DNA of 64,000 bases from Owenia fusiformis (lineage: Eukaryota; Annelida; Polychaeta; Sabellida; Oweniidae). Of the stretch, positions 46,201 to 61,200 are shown one piece after another. The stretch is from positions 5,554,001 to 5,618,000 of the forward strand of contig CAIIXF020000002.1 in the NCBI GenBank assembly GCA_903813345.2, given 5' to 3'. Positions within the stretch are counted from its first letter, which is position 1. Every line of letters starts with the position of its first letter. A program made the position numbers and the translations under genes. The notes under the pieces are model-generated. The model searched no databases. It was not told the DNA's origin and saw only the letters and a program-made list of their open reading frames with translations.

Positions 46201-49200
46201 ATGTCATTAATTATATATGTTTATATTTTTGCTAAAGCAAATAAATGGATTAAGGGAGGCAATTAGGTGAGTATGTTTCTGGTACTAAATACAAGTGTAA
46301 GCTAAAAAGGTGCACACATTACGTGCAGTGGAAGGTTCTGTCAAATAAAAAAGCCAGAAGCAGTCATATTTTGCTGAGGAAAGCAAAGACATAAGAATGA
46401 TTATATCAAATAAGTCTAGATAGTTTAGATAGTTTATTATTTCGAATAAGTATTTTATTTTCACTGTTGAGGGAAAAAGTTCGTTATAAAAAATATTTTA
46501 AAAAATCACGTGGTGTAGCAATATGCATTGCTTCCTGATAATCGCTTTTTATTTTCTAAAAAACTGACCCACTGATAATCGCCAACGGATTATCGAGATT
46601 TTTAAACTTCAAAGACCCAATTACAGATGGCCTGCGGTTGAATCTGATCTCCTAATTATTAAATATAGAGCCCATTGGTTAACATGCAAATGACGATTTT
46701 CAAAAATTCATCAAATTTATCATCAATTTTCGATCTATAGAAATCAGGGGGAAAATTCGGAAATTTTGGAGGCATTGGAAATGAAGTCAAGTTACATTTC
46801 CATCAATATTATAAGTATTTTCCTCACAGGTTATGTAAATAAAAATTCAAAAATAAAGAGTCTTTAACACGTACTGGTATAGTTCATTGAGGGAGCTAAG
46901 GTTGCCAAACCTTTGGAGGGGAGTGTATTTGCCAGAAAGACAGAGGATTAGCCTTGCACAAGTTTCAAATCGTGTGTCCAAAAAAGGATTTGACAGCATT
47001 CTTTAAGAAAATATTAAAATGTTCATTTCTCAAAAACAAATTAAAGTTTATAATTATTCACAAATTCATCTAAAATGTTTTCATTTCTCAAAACGTTCAT
47101 GATTCTCGTCATTAGTAATAAAAACAGCGGAACGGTGATAGAAAATGGAATGTTTTCAAAGTTATTAAGTACAGATTATTTTTTATTTTCAATTCAAAGA
47201 AAGAACAAATAGGTGTTTTCAGCACTAGGTGTTTTTTGTTGCAAGGCATTGAAATTTAAAATAAATGTTTAATTTTATAGCTTACGGAGCACATGAGGTA
47301 TGAAATAAAAATCTTTTGATTTGGAATCTTTTCAAAAAATTCATCTAATCTCAGTATTAAAGTGTGGGAATTGCATGTTTCAGAATTTGACATATCTTTG
47401 AATGAACTCTAAAGAATGAATAAGGAATGAGGATTTTCAAAATAGAATAAATTGTTAAAAAAGATGTTCCTTAAAGATATGTTAGGATTTGCCCTTGACA
47501 AAAGTTAGCTCAATGTATGCTAACCCTTGATTTGGATTTCATTAAACAAATGTTATATTAAAATGTATGATTTTGCCCCCAGATTTCAATATATTTTAGT
47601 AAAAACGCTCAATGGGGGTGTTACGGTTGTCAAACTGCTTTTATGTGAGATACACCGATGAAGGGGGGGGGGGGATTTTTGGATAACATAAAAATAGAAC
47701 CCCTGGTCACCAAATCCTGGCTACGCCATTGTATGTGTACCTTAATTGTCGAATACATGCCGATGAACATTCATATAGATATCAATGGTACTTGTATTTA
47801 GAAATTCCTGCTTAGGAACTCTAGGGATAATTCCGGTTGATCATAAAAACGTGAAGTATTTTGTCAGTTTATCATTACTCAGTTTGTATTGGAGAATGCA
47901 ACTTACGCATGTCGGCTACCGGATTAACCTCCTATTTTATTGGTATTTTATTCGTTTGAATATGAATAGAACCTGCAACTTTTTGATTCGTATTGAAATG
48001 AATTGGTCATAAAATAGTAAGGTAATCCGGTAGCCGCTAGTCGTTAGTTGCATTAACGAGCTCAAGCTAATTCAAACAACAACACATATAAATGTTAAAC
48101 TCAGAAAATATCTAATCTTAAATTCAGGACGATTCCATCGCTACTGTGCACAGCAGACAATGGGAATATATCTACCAAGGACGTGATACCCCGTTTATGT
48201 TTAACTTTTGGGTAGGAGAGTCATCTACAGCTCCCGTCTGTAGTAAATGGGGATGTATATTGGTATGTCATTAAAGTAATAAATCATTATCTCTAAGAAA
48301 TTATAATGATTGTTTGGTTGACATGTTTATCGTTGAGTGAAGGATCTTTAAGCGAATACAAGGATGCTGTGTTATAAGTGTGACAGTCGTCAACTGCCTG
48401 TTTATTAATATGTCTATTTTCTGATTTTTCTCCACGTTAATTAAAGTCACTTAAAATGTTTCATACGTACTTCATACTTGCATAGTAATGTCAGTTTATG
48501 TTCATTTTCAGAACAGCTTTTCTGTACAATCACAATATAAGCGCCAGTCGTACAACTATTACACAAAGTTTGTTGCATTGGGCTCCGATTGTTCCCATAC
48601 CTTTAATGCGATTATACAGCATTATAAATGGAACAAGATAGGTATTTTCACTATCAATGATGACATTTTGGCAAAGGTATGACCAAAAGAATTTTTAATT
48701 TGTCTAATATATATTAATTACAGAAATAGGTTGTTTAGTAAATGTGCCGTGTGTTGCTCTTTAGTTAATAATACTTGTACAAAACATCATAAATGTTGAT
48801 AGAATTATATGGACTTGTTTACAGTTTTTTTGATACACTCGTTTTCTTTTCTATTCTGTATACGCCAGCTTCAATAACGATTGAAGCTGTCAAAAAGTTT
48901 TGAATTCATGGTCGTGGTCTGACTGACATGTGGCTTATGCGCCCATTTAAAACAGACGATATGTCTATCCATAATAGAGCTAGACAAAACAGACTTGTGA
49001 CGTATTATTTAGGTTAACACACTAATATTGCAAAATTGAAATATGAAAAGGTCCGCCTGTACACGGAAAGATACATAAAATACAACAAACGTGAACTTAC
49101 ACCCCAGTCACATTTCCTACGGCGACCTTGCGGTCTATCATTTCTGCGGCAAGTAGCTTTTCTACGCTCGCCGCAGAATTTCTGCGCTCTCATACTTTTG

Positions 49201-52200
49201 CAGTCACATTTCCCACGGCAGCCGCACGGTGAATTTTAAATTTCTGTTGATAAATAATAGTTTTTTTCATTTTATTTACATCAGGACAATTTATAAATGT
49301 TATTCAAAGTGCTAGGATGTAATATCAAATGAAAAGTGATCGTGAAACATTGACAAATAATGATTCAATCTTGTTGAGCCAGTTGATTTCTACGGGAACC
49401 TCAGAAATGAACAAATATTTTAACTCCGAGTTATAATTTCTACGACGACCCTGCGGCCTGTAAAAAACTGGATACGCCGTACGGAGGCCGCAAGGCGAGC
49501 GTAGTTTTTCTACGCTCGCAGCAGAAATTCACCGATTTAATTGATCTGCGGCCGCCGTGCGACAAATGTGACTGGGGTGTTAGATATGTGTTATCAAGTT
49601 CAACACAAATCAGTGTCATTATGTTTTTTGGGTTTTAACCTAGAACCGTTTTCCGAAAAACTAATCTCAGGAGGCTTGAGATACACAATTGATAGAAAAA
49701 AAACATTACTTTCATCCCTAAGGAAATCCCGTTTCACCTTGACATAATATTTGTTCTTTTGATAATTGATTGTTTTCATTCTTTTTATTAGGCAGCTGAT
49801 GTATTTAAGGAAGAGCTAAGAAATATAAGCGCTACTATAAATGCTGACATTCTATTTGATTTTAATACCGAATCACCTGAAGTACTTTGGGAACCATTAA
49901 AGGTAAATCAATCATCAAACCAATTATAAAGATTTCAAATAATATCTCCGATTACATATTACAACCGACATAGAATTTCAAGGGGCTGGTAAAAAATCCT
50001 GGTCAAGAAACAATAGTTGAACATAACATGATAGTTGAACATAACATAACAACCTATATAACATAAAAAATATTTGTTGACCTATTTTGATTGCAACATG
50101 GATTTATAGGACCCCACTTAATAGTGTACTTTAGATAGAAGGGATGCGAAGTAGGCTTGTGCCACGAGGCGTTTCAATTTATCTAACCATTCGATGTTTT
50201 CCAAGACATTCATTCTTATATAAATTGCAGGATATTCGGATTCTCGTATCTTTCACGTATCTTTCGAGTGACCTTGGACGGCTTCTATGTAAGGTATTGT
50301 CGACTGCTTTTAATGTATTTTTATCCAAAAGCCATGACATATTGGCATTTACAGTCATGTCTTACATATTTTTGTTCGGTTTAGATACGATATGTGTACA
50401 AGATGGGCCAAAAATTGGAATATTTTCTATTTTTCATTTGCCTTTATTATTGCATATATTTTTGAAAATGCTAAATATAAAACTATTTAATTTTGGCTTT
50501 TCATGCTCGTGGTCTGTGTACTGCGAATTTCATGAAAAACTTCCAAATCTCTCTGTTTGAGACATCACCACTGAAAGCATCTTTCATACAACACAATATG
50601 TACGCTTCAAATGGTCTAAACACAATTTCTATCAATTAAAACAAATGGTGAATTAGATCACGTTCAATATATATGAGGAACGGTCTAAATGATAAAAATG
50701 CCACTCACTCTATCTTCCATTTCATGTTTGTTTTTTCCACACCTTACACTGAACATTATTTTCAAAATTTGATAAAATGATGTGATGAATAACTGTAATT
50801 TTCTTATATATTATTCTATCTGCTGGAATTCCAACTATGATTTGCTTAACCACTGGTGATAAAGCTTTGTATTGCTGTGATCAAAATACAAAATATGCTA
50901 TTAACCGCAAAGCTAAGACGTTGTAAATCCCATCGAACATTTTGCGATTTCTGACGTTGTGAAATGCTTCTATGTATTCACATTTAAAATTTCAAGAATA
51001 TTGCTCTACTAGTTCTCTAGTAAGCAAACAACGAAAAATAACATAAATAAAATGGCTGCCATTTTTAAAATAACGACTCGCTCAACTTGTCATAATAAAG
51101 TGCCACATGCTTCTAATTATTCACATATAAATAACAAAATTACTTTATTATTTTTCCGGCTAGCAAAACACACGCAAAACTGATGGATGTTTTTCAAAAT
51201 GGCCACTCACTGGTCGAATTGTCATAAGAAGGTGAAATATGCTTCTAAGTAGTCGCATATAGATTTCAACAAAATCGCTCCACTACTTTTGAGTTATATG
51301 TATTATAGATAATGTAAAATAACACCTAAAATGGCCGTCTACTAGCCAAAATATCAGAATTCACATTTCTCATCTGTATGCTCACTTCCTCTTTTAAGTT
51401 ACATAAACTTGGTTTCTACGGAAGACACCATGTATTACTGGCCTACTACTTCACAGAAAAATATGAAGAAGATTGGGATGATCCTGTAAAATATGGATGT
51501 AGTAAAACTGACATATTGAAAGTTCTCGAAGGAACCATGGGCTGTTCTCAAAAGATAACATCTCTTCTCGGGGTGTATCGCAATAAAACACATTATTCAA
51601 CAAAAAAGGTAAAATAAATACTACTATTTAATGCCAATCGGTTTCTTCGGGATATGCAAAATTGCAAGATACACTGCTCCTGAATGGGCAAGTACCTGTG
51701 ATATCATCCTGGAAAAAATAGTCAAATTGATTTTAGACAATGAACATACTTATATATACATACCTTATATATCTTACCTAATATGAACTTGATTACGTAA
51801 CTTCATTTCTAAAATGCATGTTTAAAGTATTGTAACGAAACGTGGTGTCAGAGAACAGTGCTATTCTTTTTCAGCTCATATGCAGTTGTCAGTAAAACTA
51901 TGGAATTATATTCATTAAAAACTGAAGTAATGAAAACTGGCCAATTTTCACAGTAACGTTCTTGCAGTGCAGTGTGTATATACATAGAGATTATCCTATA
52001 TGAGGTTCAGGATATTGGGATTATCCCGAGGCCAATATAATATATTTGCCTGAGGGCCGCAGGTCCCGAGGGAAAATATATTATATTGGCCAATATCTTG
52101 AACCGACTATAGGATAATATGTTTATCCCATACCAATCTTGGTCATCTGGTTCATATTGTTCAATCGTGGAAATATTTTAGAATATTCATGTCCAGTTTT

Positions 52201-55200
52201 GTTTTCTTGGCCGTGGGCGGATTTTCCTGTTCTCTCAAATATTCCCACATTTATTTTCTCGAATTTTTGATTGATTAATTGGATGCTCTTTCCCTTTTTA
52301 TTAAACCATCAAACAGATCCCGATTGTCTGTGTTTTCTCCATTGTCGTTTACAGTCATTACGCGAACGTTACAAATTATGAACAAATATGCGAGCGGCGA
52401 TTATGACGTAGCGGGCAGATATACTATATCTGACCGCTCGGAGCGGGACGTAAAGCTATATCTGCCCGCTGATGAAAATATAAGTTTTTACAAACCGGCT
52501 TTATGTACCCGTAACACGTCCAAGTATGGGATAAATTGATTTATTTCATGATTTTAGACATTTGGTGCTACAAAGTCAAAAGCAATGCAGAATTATTACA
52601 ATCCACTGGTATATGACACTCTTTGGGCAATAGCACTATCAATAAACGGATCCATTCAGAAGCATGGAATCGAAAAAGTCAAGAATTATCGACACAGAGA
52701 TAACAAAACCAAACCAGTTCTCGATTCACTTTATAAAAATCTTCTTGCTGTTGACTTTCAAGGAATGTCGGTAAGATCTATATCCTTTTAGTCCAAGTTT
52801 TGTTTCCCTTTAATAAAAGTCTTTAAATAAAAGTATTTTAGAAGTCATATGGAATGCATAAGTGTCGTAGTTGCGTTACAGTATGACATCGGTATGTTGT
52901 TTGGAAACGTACCGGCTAACCTTTTTAAATAAACCCTAACTCTAAAACACAAAAATAAACATTTTTCTTCAACAAAGCAATTTTTATCATTCAATCAAAG
53001 CAGTTGAAATTGTCATGTCTATAGAGATTCTAAAATGACTCGTAAATAATAATTTCATTTCACCCATGAACACATGTATTTACATGTATACCCACATGAA
53101 AACATATATTCATGGACATGAGTTAAGATAAAAAATAGTTTCATTATCCAATTTTTATTGTTTGATTATCTTCCTCACTTAAAAAAATATGCAACGAAAA
53201 AAACAGGTGCGGTGTTATACAAACATATAATTAAGTGCCGTCAATATTTATCTTACACTGTACCAAAACTACGTGACTAAAGTCTTAAACGTTTTATTAT
53301 TTAAACATGATTTTTGTGTTTTAGGGACACTTCTATTATGACAATGTATCTGGTCTTAGACAGTTTGACAGTCATATTGGACTTTTCGATTGTAAGTACG
53401 ATATTTACTCTATGAACTTTGAAGATTCTCTTTAAAAGCCATGATTTATTGAAATAATATATATATAACTTATGATTAATTATCATTTTTTCTTTGGGTC
53501 TCAATTTAGCACTTACACTTATACATATATTGGTATACGTCGATCAAATATCAACCAAATGCATAAATATATATCTCATAATAGAGAAATTTCGCAACTC
53601 ACTCATACTTGTATATTTATCATTCCCGTCCCGTATTATTAGGGCTTGATTTATTGCACAGCTCTACACGTCCATAGGTGTGATATTAAATACTTTAAGC
53701 AATGCATTTAAAATCGAAACATCAACCTGTACGTATTAATCGCCCTATACGAATACATGTAGTTCTCTAACATAAACAATCGTCCAGTTACAGTGTTTAC
53801 TTAGCCCGTTACTTAGACTACACATCATCGTGTAATATGCCATTGATAGATATATGGCTGGTTTTCTATGATACATATTCTTAACAAGCTCGTTTCGTAA
53901 GATATTTGAGCTAAAACATGTATGACATACATCATTTTCTTCAGAAAGCATTTTACTGTGTATCTAAATCAAAATTGCCAGCATAGTATTCAGAAGACAT
54001 GAGTATAATGATTCCCGTTGACAGCAACGTGAAATAGCAAAATTCCCGTTCTGAACACGAAACTGAAGCTTATCGGGAATCTGAAGTAGACTAAAAAGCG
54101 CGTATTCTGTATGCGCGCTATACATCATGTACATTACTGTATTGATTCATTGATTTTGCGTTCACGGTTACGTTGTGAAAAACATCGCTAGCTTAAAGTT
54201 TCTATTGTAATAAATCGTCGCATATACGTAAGAATATCACACTTATGGATGCAAATAATTAGTCATAATTGATCCCTTTAGAATGTACAGTAACTTTTAA
54301 CTTCCTCATTAGTTTAAGGCTGTTGATGGTTGATTTCTTTATTGCCTATCGTTTCATCTTAACTTTTCTAACATTCTTTTTTTGTCCTTTCTTCTGTTGA
54401 TTTTACTAAAAGCATACTCGTCACTCAATTTTTCACAAAATGCTTCCAAATACACAGGTCACAGTCAATATGGTACAACGAAAATGGGACTTCTGCGCAT
54501 GTTAAAAAATTTCGTCAAAACTCAACTTTTGTTCAAGTTGATACGATTGTCTTTCGAACTAGAGACTTACCTCATTCGAAAGATCATAAAATACTTTATC
54601 TACACTGAAAATCTTAGATCCAAACATAGTAGAATACGCCGTCAGTCCGCATTTGATTTTTTGAAGTGAGTTTCGTAGATCGTCAGATTTCTCCGACTGA
54701 TATCGGGTTATCTCAAACTGGTTCGTTTATAAATACGAATTTCTTTACCGTTGTAAGGCGCATGCGCAAATTTGATTTATAAACGTTATTGGTTGATGGT
54801 TTTTCTCCTGCGCATGCGTGAAGTCTGATCAACACTTATGACGAAGACCGGAGCAAACATTACTAGCCCTCGAACGAAATTCCAAGATTCAGGTCATTTC
54901 GCCGTGTTTGCTAAGCGTGTACACGTGAATGACAAGCTGTTTTGAGTAGATCAGGTACCTGTTTTAGACACAACATTGATTTAGCTTGACATTGATGTGC
55001 ACATTGGCACTTTTGAGCATGTTAATACAAGTTTTTACACTCTTAGCACGAGACGGGTTTTCGAAAAATCTGTTATCTGATTCACTCGATTATCGTATGG
55101 ATATGTATTTCTGCTGACATTTCAACACCACATCACATATAATTACGATGCAGAATGATAATAAAACACAAAACAACTACTAAATTCCACTTGTTATTTC

Positions 55201-58200
55201 ACAGGAGGTAAAAATGCAAATTGCCTAGATTCTTTGTAAGGGTCGTCAGACATCGGATTGGCCGCCATATTTGAAATGAAAATATCACTAAATAGAGGTC
55301 TGCGCATGTATCAACATTTCGACTGGTCAGTACATACTTTGATATTTTCAGCAAATGGGGAATTGTCGGATATTGGCTATTTCGACAAGAACGTTAGCAA
55401 GCTGTTTATGACTGAGCCAGATACTGTAGTCTGGAAATCAAAAGGTACGGCCTTTGTATCAATGTTAATTATCAAACATTTAGCAGCAAAACATTAAAAC
55501 TTTTTACTTTTTCCGAATGTGTATTCTATTTTTAGGTGGATCTGCACCACTAGACGAGGAAATAAAACAATACGAACGCAGATGCATTAGTAAGACTGTC
55601 ACAATCGTGCTCTCTGTACTTGCTGGCATTGGGATATTACTAGCATTAATCTACATTATTTACGCAGTGGTTCATCGGGACCATATGTGAGTTGTACATA
55701 TATGAATGCATCTTTAATAGATGTCACTAGATTTATACATTGCCCGGACGAAGATAATTTATATAGAAGAATTCGGAGATAGTATGTTCACATGTCATTA
55801 CTAAGTAGCACTAAGTCTTATAAAAACTGAACATCCATAGTATCGATTCACTGCCGAGGACTCTGGAAATCCTCAGAACTATAAACTGATCTAAGGTCGA
55901 AATGTATTTCCAGAATGATCAAAGACGGATGGCCGATAATGACTTTCGTGATACTTATTGGTTGTATCATACTTGACGTCTATATCTTGATTCACATCGG
56001 TGACCTACAGACTGGTATACACCCAGAACCCTTATGCCTTGGTCACATAGGCTCCGATTTTCACTGCGGCGCCCGGCCGATGAGTATTTTGTTCAAAATC
56101 GGCCGGCGAGCCCGGGCATCGTACGGGCGCCGGGCGATGATCGCCACTCATCGGCCGATTTTTAGACATCGTACGGGCGCCGGCAGAGTTTTATCGCGGA
56201 GATAAAAGTTGCCGATGTCTTGGCGATTTTTTCTCAACCAAACTCATCGGTACCTACCCGGCCGTGTCCCGCCCGATCATCGTACGATTATCTTACGGCG
56301 CCCGGTGGCATCGCACTGTCATCTTTGGATTTTGCGTGCTGATTTGTTGGATAAATCTTAATAATGATTACTTATAAAGTGATATAAAGGTTTTAAAAAT
56401 AATGAGGTAAGGAATTATAATTACTACACACTGTCAGAGATTTTTATAAAACATAAATGGAACGATTAAGCTTACTGTATATAAAACAATGGCACACATT
56501 TGAATGGGTGGGTGGGTGGGTTGATCTAGTCGTTCTTATATTGACATTAATCGTGTATGTCTGTCATACACATTGAATAGAGTGTTACATTTTTATGCGT
56601 ATATTCACTCATGCATATACCATTACAAATCATTTATTTTAAAAACCTTCGGAATGCTTTTGTGAGTACAGTAATTTCAAGGGTCACAATTTCACTACGA
56701 TTAATTACGTCTCAATTACAACGTAATATGCCAAAGGCTGAGGATAGAGGGGATAAGGCCAATGGGCCATATATGAGGAAGGCCTTGGGAAGACAGGTGG
56801 AAAAAGACAATAACAATGCTACTGAGCTGGTGGATGATGAAGATTTAGATGTGTCTATAGGGAAGCGGGTACTCCACTTGAAACAGAAGAAATATGCCAA
56901 TTTCTTTGAAGCCATATTTACAGACGAAAGAAAGATGGAGAAATAGGGAATTTTGCTAATAGCATCGGATGGACAGGTAGACATAGTATTTTTTTATATG
57001 AAAGATCTAAAAATGAATTAAGATCAGGGTGCACTTTGATGAAAAGACCACGTCCAGTATGGCAAGTGATTTTAGACGGTCATATCTTTCACCATGAGTA
57101 CCTTCTGGGCACAAATAGAGTGTTTTTATTAAAACAATATGTTTTCTTTCAATTGAAGTACCCATGATGATAAAAATATCAATCAAACAATTCGAAAAAT
57201 GATGAATAGGGACCCCATGTAAACATTTTTTCTAAATATTGAACCTATTTACTCAAAAGAGGATCTTCTTTTTCTGATTTTTATTGCATGAAAACATTAT
57301 TATCCTGGAAGTCCTGTTTATCAAAGTATTTCGTTTTCAAATGTTGCATTCACGCCATGTGGAACAGTCATACTGGGTCATACAGGGATTAAGTATAAAT
57401 CTAGAGGCCTGTAAATCGACCGATGTCCTGGCGGGTCCCGTACGGCCATCGGCCGATAGCCTTGCGATACCCATGCGATGTCTTTCAGATTCAATTGATT
57501 GCGGGCGCCGTACGATGCCTGTACTAATGTGACCATACTCACGATTAGATCAAGACATCGGTGAAAAGTCACCGGCGCCCGGTCGATTTATAAATCGGCC
57601 GATGACTACTCATCGGCCGGCGCCCGGCGGCTATGTGACCCAGGCATTACATGGAGATTTATGCAAAGTATGAATGAAACAAACTTACTTTATATGTTGT
57701 TCGATAACTATATGATTGTTTCAATCCAAATTACATTGCAAGACTTAGATTAAAAATTATGACTTTGTAGACTATGGAGTGTTATTATAATCCTCTCGAG
57801 AATATTTTTCAGGCTAAACATATGCTGGGGCAATTACAAAACATATGAACCTCTAGAGATCTAATTGATTGAGACTTTTAACTCTTGTAATATAAAATGG
57901 TAACGTAATTTTAATTATATTTGAAAGGCAACCACTGGGCTTCTCATATTCGGATTCACATTCTTGTACGGAGGGATGACTGTAAAGTTATGGGGAATTT
58001 ACAAGTTTTTCAGTCAGAATAAGAAGGTAAGTTTTGAAGATTCATGGATTTAAATTTTTGGGGCAGTAATATATGACAAAGGGACAAGTAAAAGATTCGA
58101 CAAAAGATGTAAACTATTCCTTTGTCCCATTAGTCAAGTTGTTATTTAAAGATACTCATCAAAATCCTACGTATAAAGATTGTCATCAAAGTCAACAAGC

Positions 58201-61200
58201 AGGATAATAATTTGGACACATGTGCATTTTAAATCTTCAATAGTGTTTTGTGTCTGATCAAATATTTCTGTTATCTAATATAATATAATCAAATCAACGT
58301 ATCAATTTTAGCTGTTTTACTCACTTTATTCCGGTATATAATACCCTACACAGCTTATATTTTTAGCTTAAAGGCCCACTATACTTAATTAAGAAGTGGA
58401 ATAAAAAATAAATGATATAGTAATAAGTGGAACATGTTACTCACACATTTGCTCAAATATGACACAAAGTTTGATTTGCTTTAATATTGAACCATGAAAA
58501 AAATAACTCACAAAGAAAAAAGCATTTGAAGTTCAGAGATCATTTGACATGTATGCACATGTTAAACAAAGTGCATGTTTTAAATTATTGTTGATTTAAA
58601 AGATGGCGACACTTCTATAAAAACGAATGTATCATTGAATACAAACAACGTTGCCATCTTTCAATGACATTGATAAAAACTCTATATATATAAAGCTTGC
58701 CAGATTGAACATTTTTTGACAATTTATTGTAAGCTTTGATGTGGTCCGTTTGAGCTGTTGTTGGTTTCGAATAAAAGGTTTTAAGGTTCTTATCACTACA
58801 TTGGACAAACTATGAAATTTAAATGTTAGTCTTTATTTTGCACAAAAATGTTGAAAACTCGCAAAGTATGCCTTTAATAATAAAAATAAAGAGAATCGCT
58901 TAGAACATCCAATAATGGTTTAGAGATAAATCATTTCGTTCGACGTTTTGGTTTGCCAATCCGTCATGTTGCCGATTTCTACTTATTAGTAAAGCATTGT
59001 CCTCTTTATTGCAGAAAGTGATAAATGAAGGATGGTTGGTATTCATATTCTTCATGCTCATTGTTGCTGATGTCATAGTAGTTGCTCTTTGGTTTGTCAT
59101 AGATCCTTTATATCCTATGTCGATTGAACTGGATTCAACTGTGAGTTCATACGGGTATATAAGTAGCGGTATTTTCCGACCATTAATTACCTCAAAATCT
59201 TTTGATTTTAATCCATGTAATGCCTGGGTCACATTTGCTCCGATCCATCGACCGGCGCCCCGCCGATTGAAAATTTTGTTCAATATTGTATTCAATTTTG
59301 AACAAAATACTCAACCGGCCGGGCGCCGTAGTAAAAATCGGAGCAAATGTGACCACTGCACGGCATAATAGCATACGTTTTTGAACTGCTCGAGGGCGAG
59401 TGCATTGCATAATATATAATAAGTATTCATTCCTAATATCACAAAAAAGAATGAGCCCATGCGTTGCAAATTACATGCTTACACGTTTTCAAAAAGCAGT
59501 TCATCCAAGCGTACTTAAACCGCTAATAACGCTGTGGCAACCTTGTCGGCTGCTCGCGTGTGTCAACTGCGCCGGCGTGTCACTGGTGCACCACAGGAGT
59601 TCGATTGCAATAAACCTTGTTGTCTTTCACAACAATTGTGTGAGTGTAAGTGCGCAGTGATGAGTTTTTTTATTGTTCAAAACATGCGATCATGTAAATT
59701 GCTCTACGGTTATTTTTCTTGATGCCTTGGGGGAACTCTGATTACCTATTATTACGCAATGTACCACCGCCGCGGGCAATTCAAAAACGCAGTGACTTAT
59801 TGTTGCTCAAAAATGTTTAACAAAATATCTAGCCTCTGACACAAAGACTACCTCAACATTCGCTATATCATTTCTTTGTCTATACTCTGTAACGACATAA
59901 TCCAGCTCAAAAAAAAAACTAGTAAAATTATAGTTTACTAGTACTGGTATTTTGTGTACATATTGCATTATTTTAGCTTGACGACGACACATCTGTTCGA
60001 ACAATAACGGTAATGATTGGATGTGAATCGGTGTATAAAACATATTTCCTTATCGCCATACTATGCTACAAAGCAATCGTGCTGTTGCTCGGGGGGTTCA
60101 TAGTTTGGCCAGCATTGTAAGTTCTGAAGTTAAAGTTCTTTTCTGTATCACCATTCGAAATAATTGATAAATCTAACACAAGGTATGTCTAGGTTGACTT
60201 TACCAGCCTTCCATAGGCAGTGTGTTGCTTTGGTACATAACGCTTTACATGTACTATTACTATTCTAAAATAATGAACAAAATTAATGAAAATAAACTAA
60301 ACCTTTCTTTGGGGAATACATGTACCATTTTAATTGCACAATACCATTTCATGGCACATTATTTTGGGATTTATCCCAAAGATTTTAAATTATCATTTTC
60401 ATGTTTGACTCATAATTGTTGTGCAAATACCGAAAATATACCAACTATCTTCGTGCGAGTCATATTTCAATAAATACAAGGACTCGTTTTCAATAATACA
60501 AAGACTCGTTTCCGGGGGTTGTGCAGCAGACTGAGTCAAACATCCATACAGCGAACACCATTGTTGGTTAAGTATTCCCCATGCCAAATTGTGTAGGATG
60601 GCTGCATCGGGAATTAGTTTGTAGGAAGACGGATTGATTCCAGATGCATCCATCTTGCCAAGTATTTTATATTACATGTAGTTATTCAACATTTTTATGT
60701 ATGTTTGTTTTTATATAAAATATAATTATGTTCAATAATTGATTAATATATATTATACATGTATTGTTGAGTTGTTTTGTCATGAATGTAACCATGGCGC
60801 TTTACTTCTTTCCAGGTTTATGTCAATGAAGAAAGGGTTTTCTCACTTTTCTGGTTTTGCTGTATCCATGTTCACTAGTTTGTTGGCCAGTATTGTATCG
60901 GTTGTTATTTCATTCCTAATACCAACTGAGCCAAATGTTCTGTTTATCATCACTGGTACTCTGATATCGTTCACAACGATTTTGACTGTATTATTGATTT
61001 TTGTTCCAAAGGTAAAGTTTTTTCTCTTGTGTACATGATTGGGCATGTTATAATGATAATATACATATATAGATTTGTTCATGCTTGTATCGCACATAAT
61101 ACTTTCATGAGAATAAAACAAATAATAAAAACTTTGAATACGATATTTGCATTTTAGATATAGGTCTAGTCCATACATTTAAAGAATGTGTACATATGTT

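Larger units (their letters stand above)
43250..55444 (+). other. Receptor exons 1-9: signal peptide and Venus-flytrap domain
   Basis: Exon 1 (80 codons) has the signal peptide and the first lobe start (VGLLSHNLTAEICKFAESAI). Exons 2-5 continue lobe I and enter lobe II (HYKWNKIGIF; DIRILVSFTYLSS). Exon 6 holds YGRHHVLLAYYF and the conserved Cys. Exon 7 has YDTLWAIALSIN, equivalent to the YDAVWA helix. Exons 8-9 give NVSGLRQFDSHIGLFD and ELSDIGYFD; the usual stretch between them is about nine residues short, so a small exon between 53391 and 55352 may be missing from this model. A similar short gap may exist between exons 2 and 3. Confidence 0.8.

Noticed and set aside
52279-52539. Plus-strand ORF of 86 codons in receptor intron 6
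   Set aside because: It runs through a palindromic element whose two arms create the open frame.
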